Of a stretch of 64,000 nt of DNA, positions 63,800 to 64,000 are shown in pieces; the stretch's first letter is position 1; every line of letters begins with the position of its first letter. Where the stretch lies: NCBI RefSeq assembly GCF_000025725.1, contig NC_013943.1, positions 1,798,001 through 1,862,000 of the forward strand, written 5' to 3'. The position numbers and the translations under genes were made by a program. Under the pieces are notes generated by a model. The model was not told where the DNA came from, did no database searches, and saw nothing but the letters and a program-made list of their open reading frames with translations. This DNA comes from Denitrovibrio acetiphilus DSM 12809. GTDB taxonomy: Bacteria; Chrysiogenota; Deferribacteres; Deferribacterales; Geovibrionaceae.

Positions 63800-64000
63800 A
63801 CGTGTTCCTCCGTAAAATATGTTCATTTTATTATTTATACTTACATTACTAAGAACGGCAACACCTATTTTTGTTCAGGTGTTTATGTAAATAATTGTCT
63901 CCTTCTACTTGATAAAATCTCCATTTGGTGCTAATTAATCCGTTCTACATATTATGTGGTTCAGCACTACAGGTGCGTTCAAAATCGCAAATTATGTTGT
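63800..64000. other. Non-coding end of the window
   Basis: AT-rich stretch upstream of the DsbA/C-like gene with no convincing gene, tRNA or hairpin. It probably contains the promoter of that gene. Confidence 0.5.

Noticed and set aside
1-64000. CRISPR array, insertion sequence or transposase gene
   Set aside because: No regularly spaced direct repeats, Cas proteins or transposase-like proteins were found.

Overview
The window is a gene-dense, moderately AT-rich bacterial chromosome segment with no plasmid, integrase, transposase or CRISPR signature. The gene set fits a motile, free-living Gram-negative bacterium outside the Proteobacteria, and Deferribacteres (a Denitrovibrio/Geovibrio-like organism) is the best guess. 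The reasons are a dnaJ-hspR-clpB heat-shock cluster, an endonuclease-type MutL, many c-di-GMP and two-component proteins, lipoproteins and DsbA/C-like periplasmic proteins. This is inferred from gene content, not from a database match.

Layout. 1-4515: heat-shock operon (end of dnaJ, hspR, clpB), then an alternative sigma factor and a thioesterase. 4512-9139: biotin synthase, an SH3 lipoprotein, an ExeA-type membrane ATPase with an SH3 domain, and an LPP20/DUF4384 envelope gene split by a 10-G tract. 9234-12205: HU, aspartate-semialdehyde dehydrogenase, 3-methyladenine glycosylase, a short PrmA-like methyltransferase and tRNA-Arg(CCG). 12206-13880: sparse accessory stretch with an inverted-repeat element, a small lipoprotein whose leader is a second 10-G tract, and a zinc-ribbon protein. 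13881-15326: catalase behind a perfect 9-1-9 inverted repeat.

15430-31862 is a signalling block: response regulator, soluble zinc-binding chemoreceptor and hybrid kinase in one operon; a diguanylate cyclase; two divergent XRE-type regulators; a large hybrid kinase with HPt; a membrane thioredoxin; two tandem EAL proteins; a radical SAM protein; and a periplasmic-binding-protein/PAS/GGDEF/EAL sensor. It reads as one region of stimulus-to-c-di-GMP and phosphorelay control.

31956-46396 is housekeeping: Trm112-like protein, NAD(P)HX repair enzyme, TsaE, valyl-tRNA synthetase, NadC, a cysteine-less thioredoxin-fold protein beside a thioredoxin reductase, DUF2914, RsmI, a large TPR lipoprotein, RNase HI, a zinc-ribbon coiled-coil protein and a Nif3-like protein. 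46450-50232 holds a CAT-anticodon tRNA, rpoD and dnaG. 50415-56000 holds an ABC ATPase, a MATE transporter, a DEDDh exonuclease, an SspB-like protein, a C_GCAxxG_C_C protein and an exported transglutaminase-like protein. 56018-63799 is a run of minus-strand core genes: greA, xseA, ftsB-like, DUF4416, hfq, miaA, mutL, accA and a DsbA/C-like protein.

The most interesting signals are the two 10-base G tracts (8148-8157 and 13116-13125). One sits inside a coding region where losing one G restores a longer, sensible protein. The other is the ribosome-binding site of a lipoprotein. Both look like slipped-strand contingency sites controlling envelope proteins. Next are the divergent regulator pair at 20.6-21.7 kb and the inverted-repeat-rich desert after tRNA-Arg.
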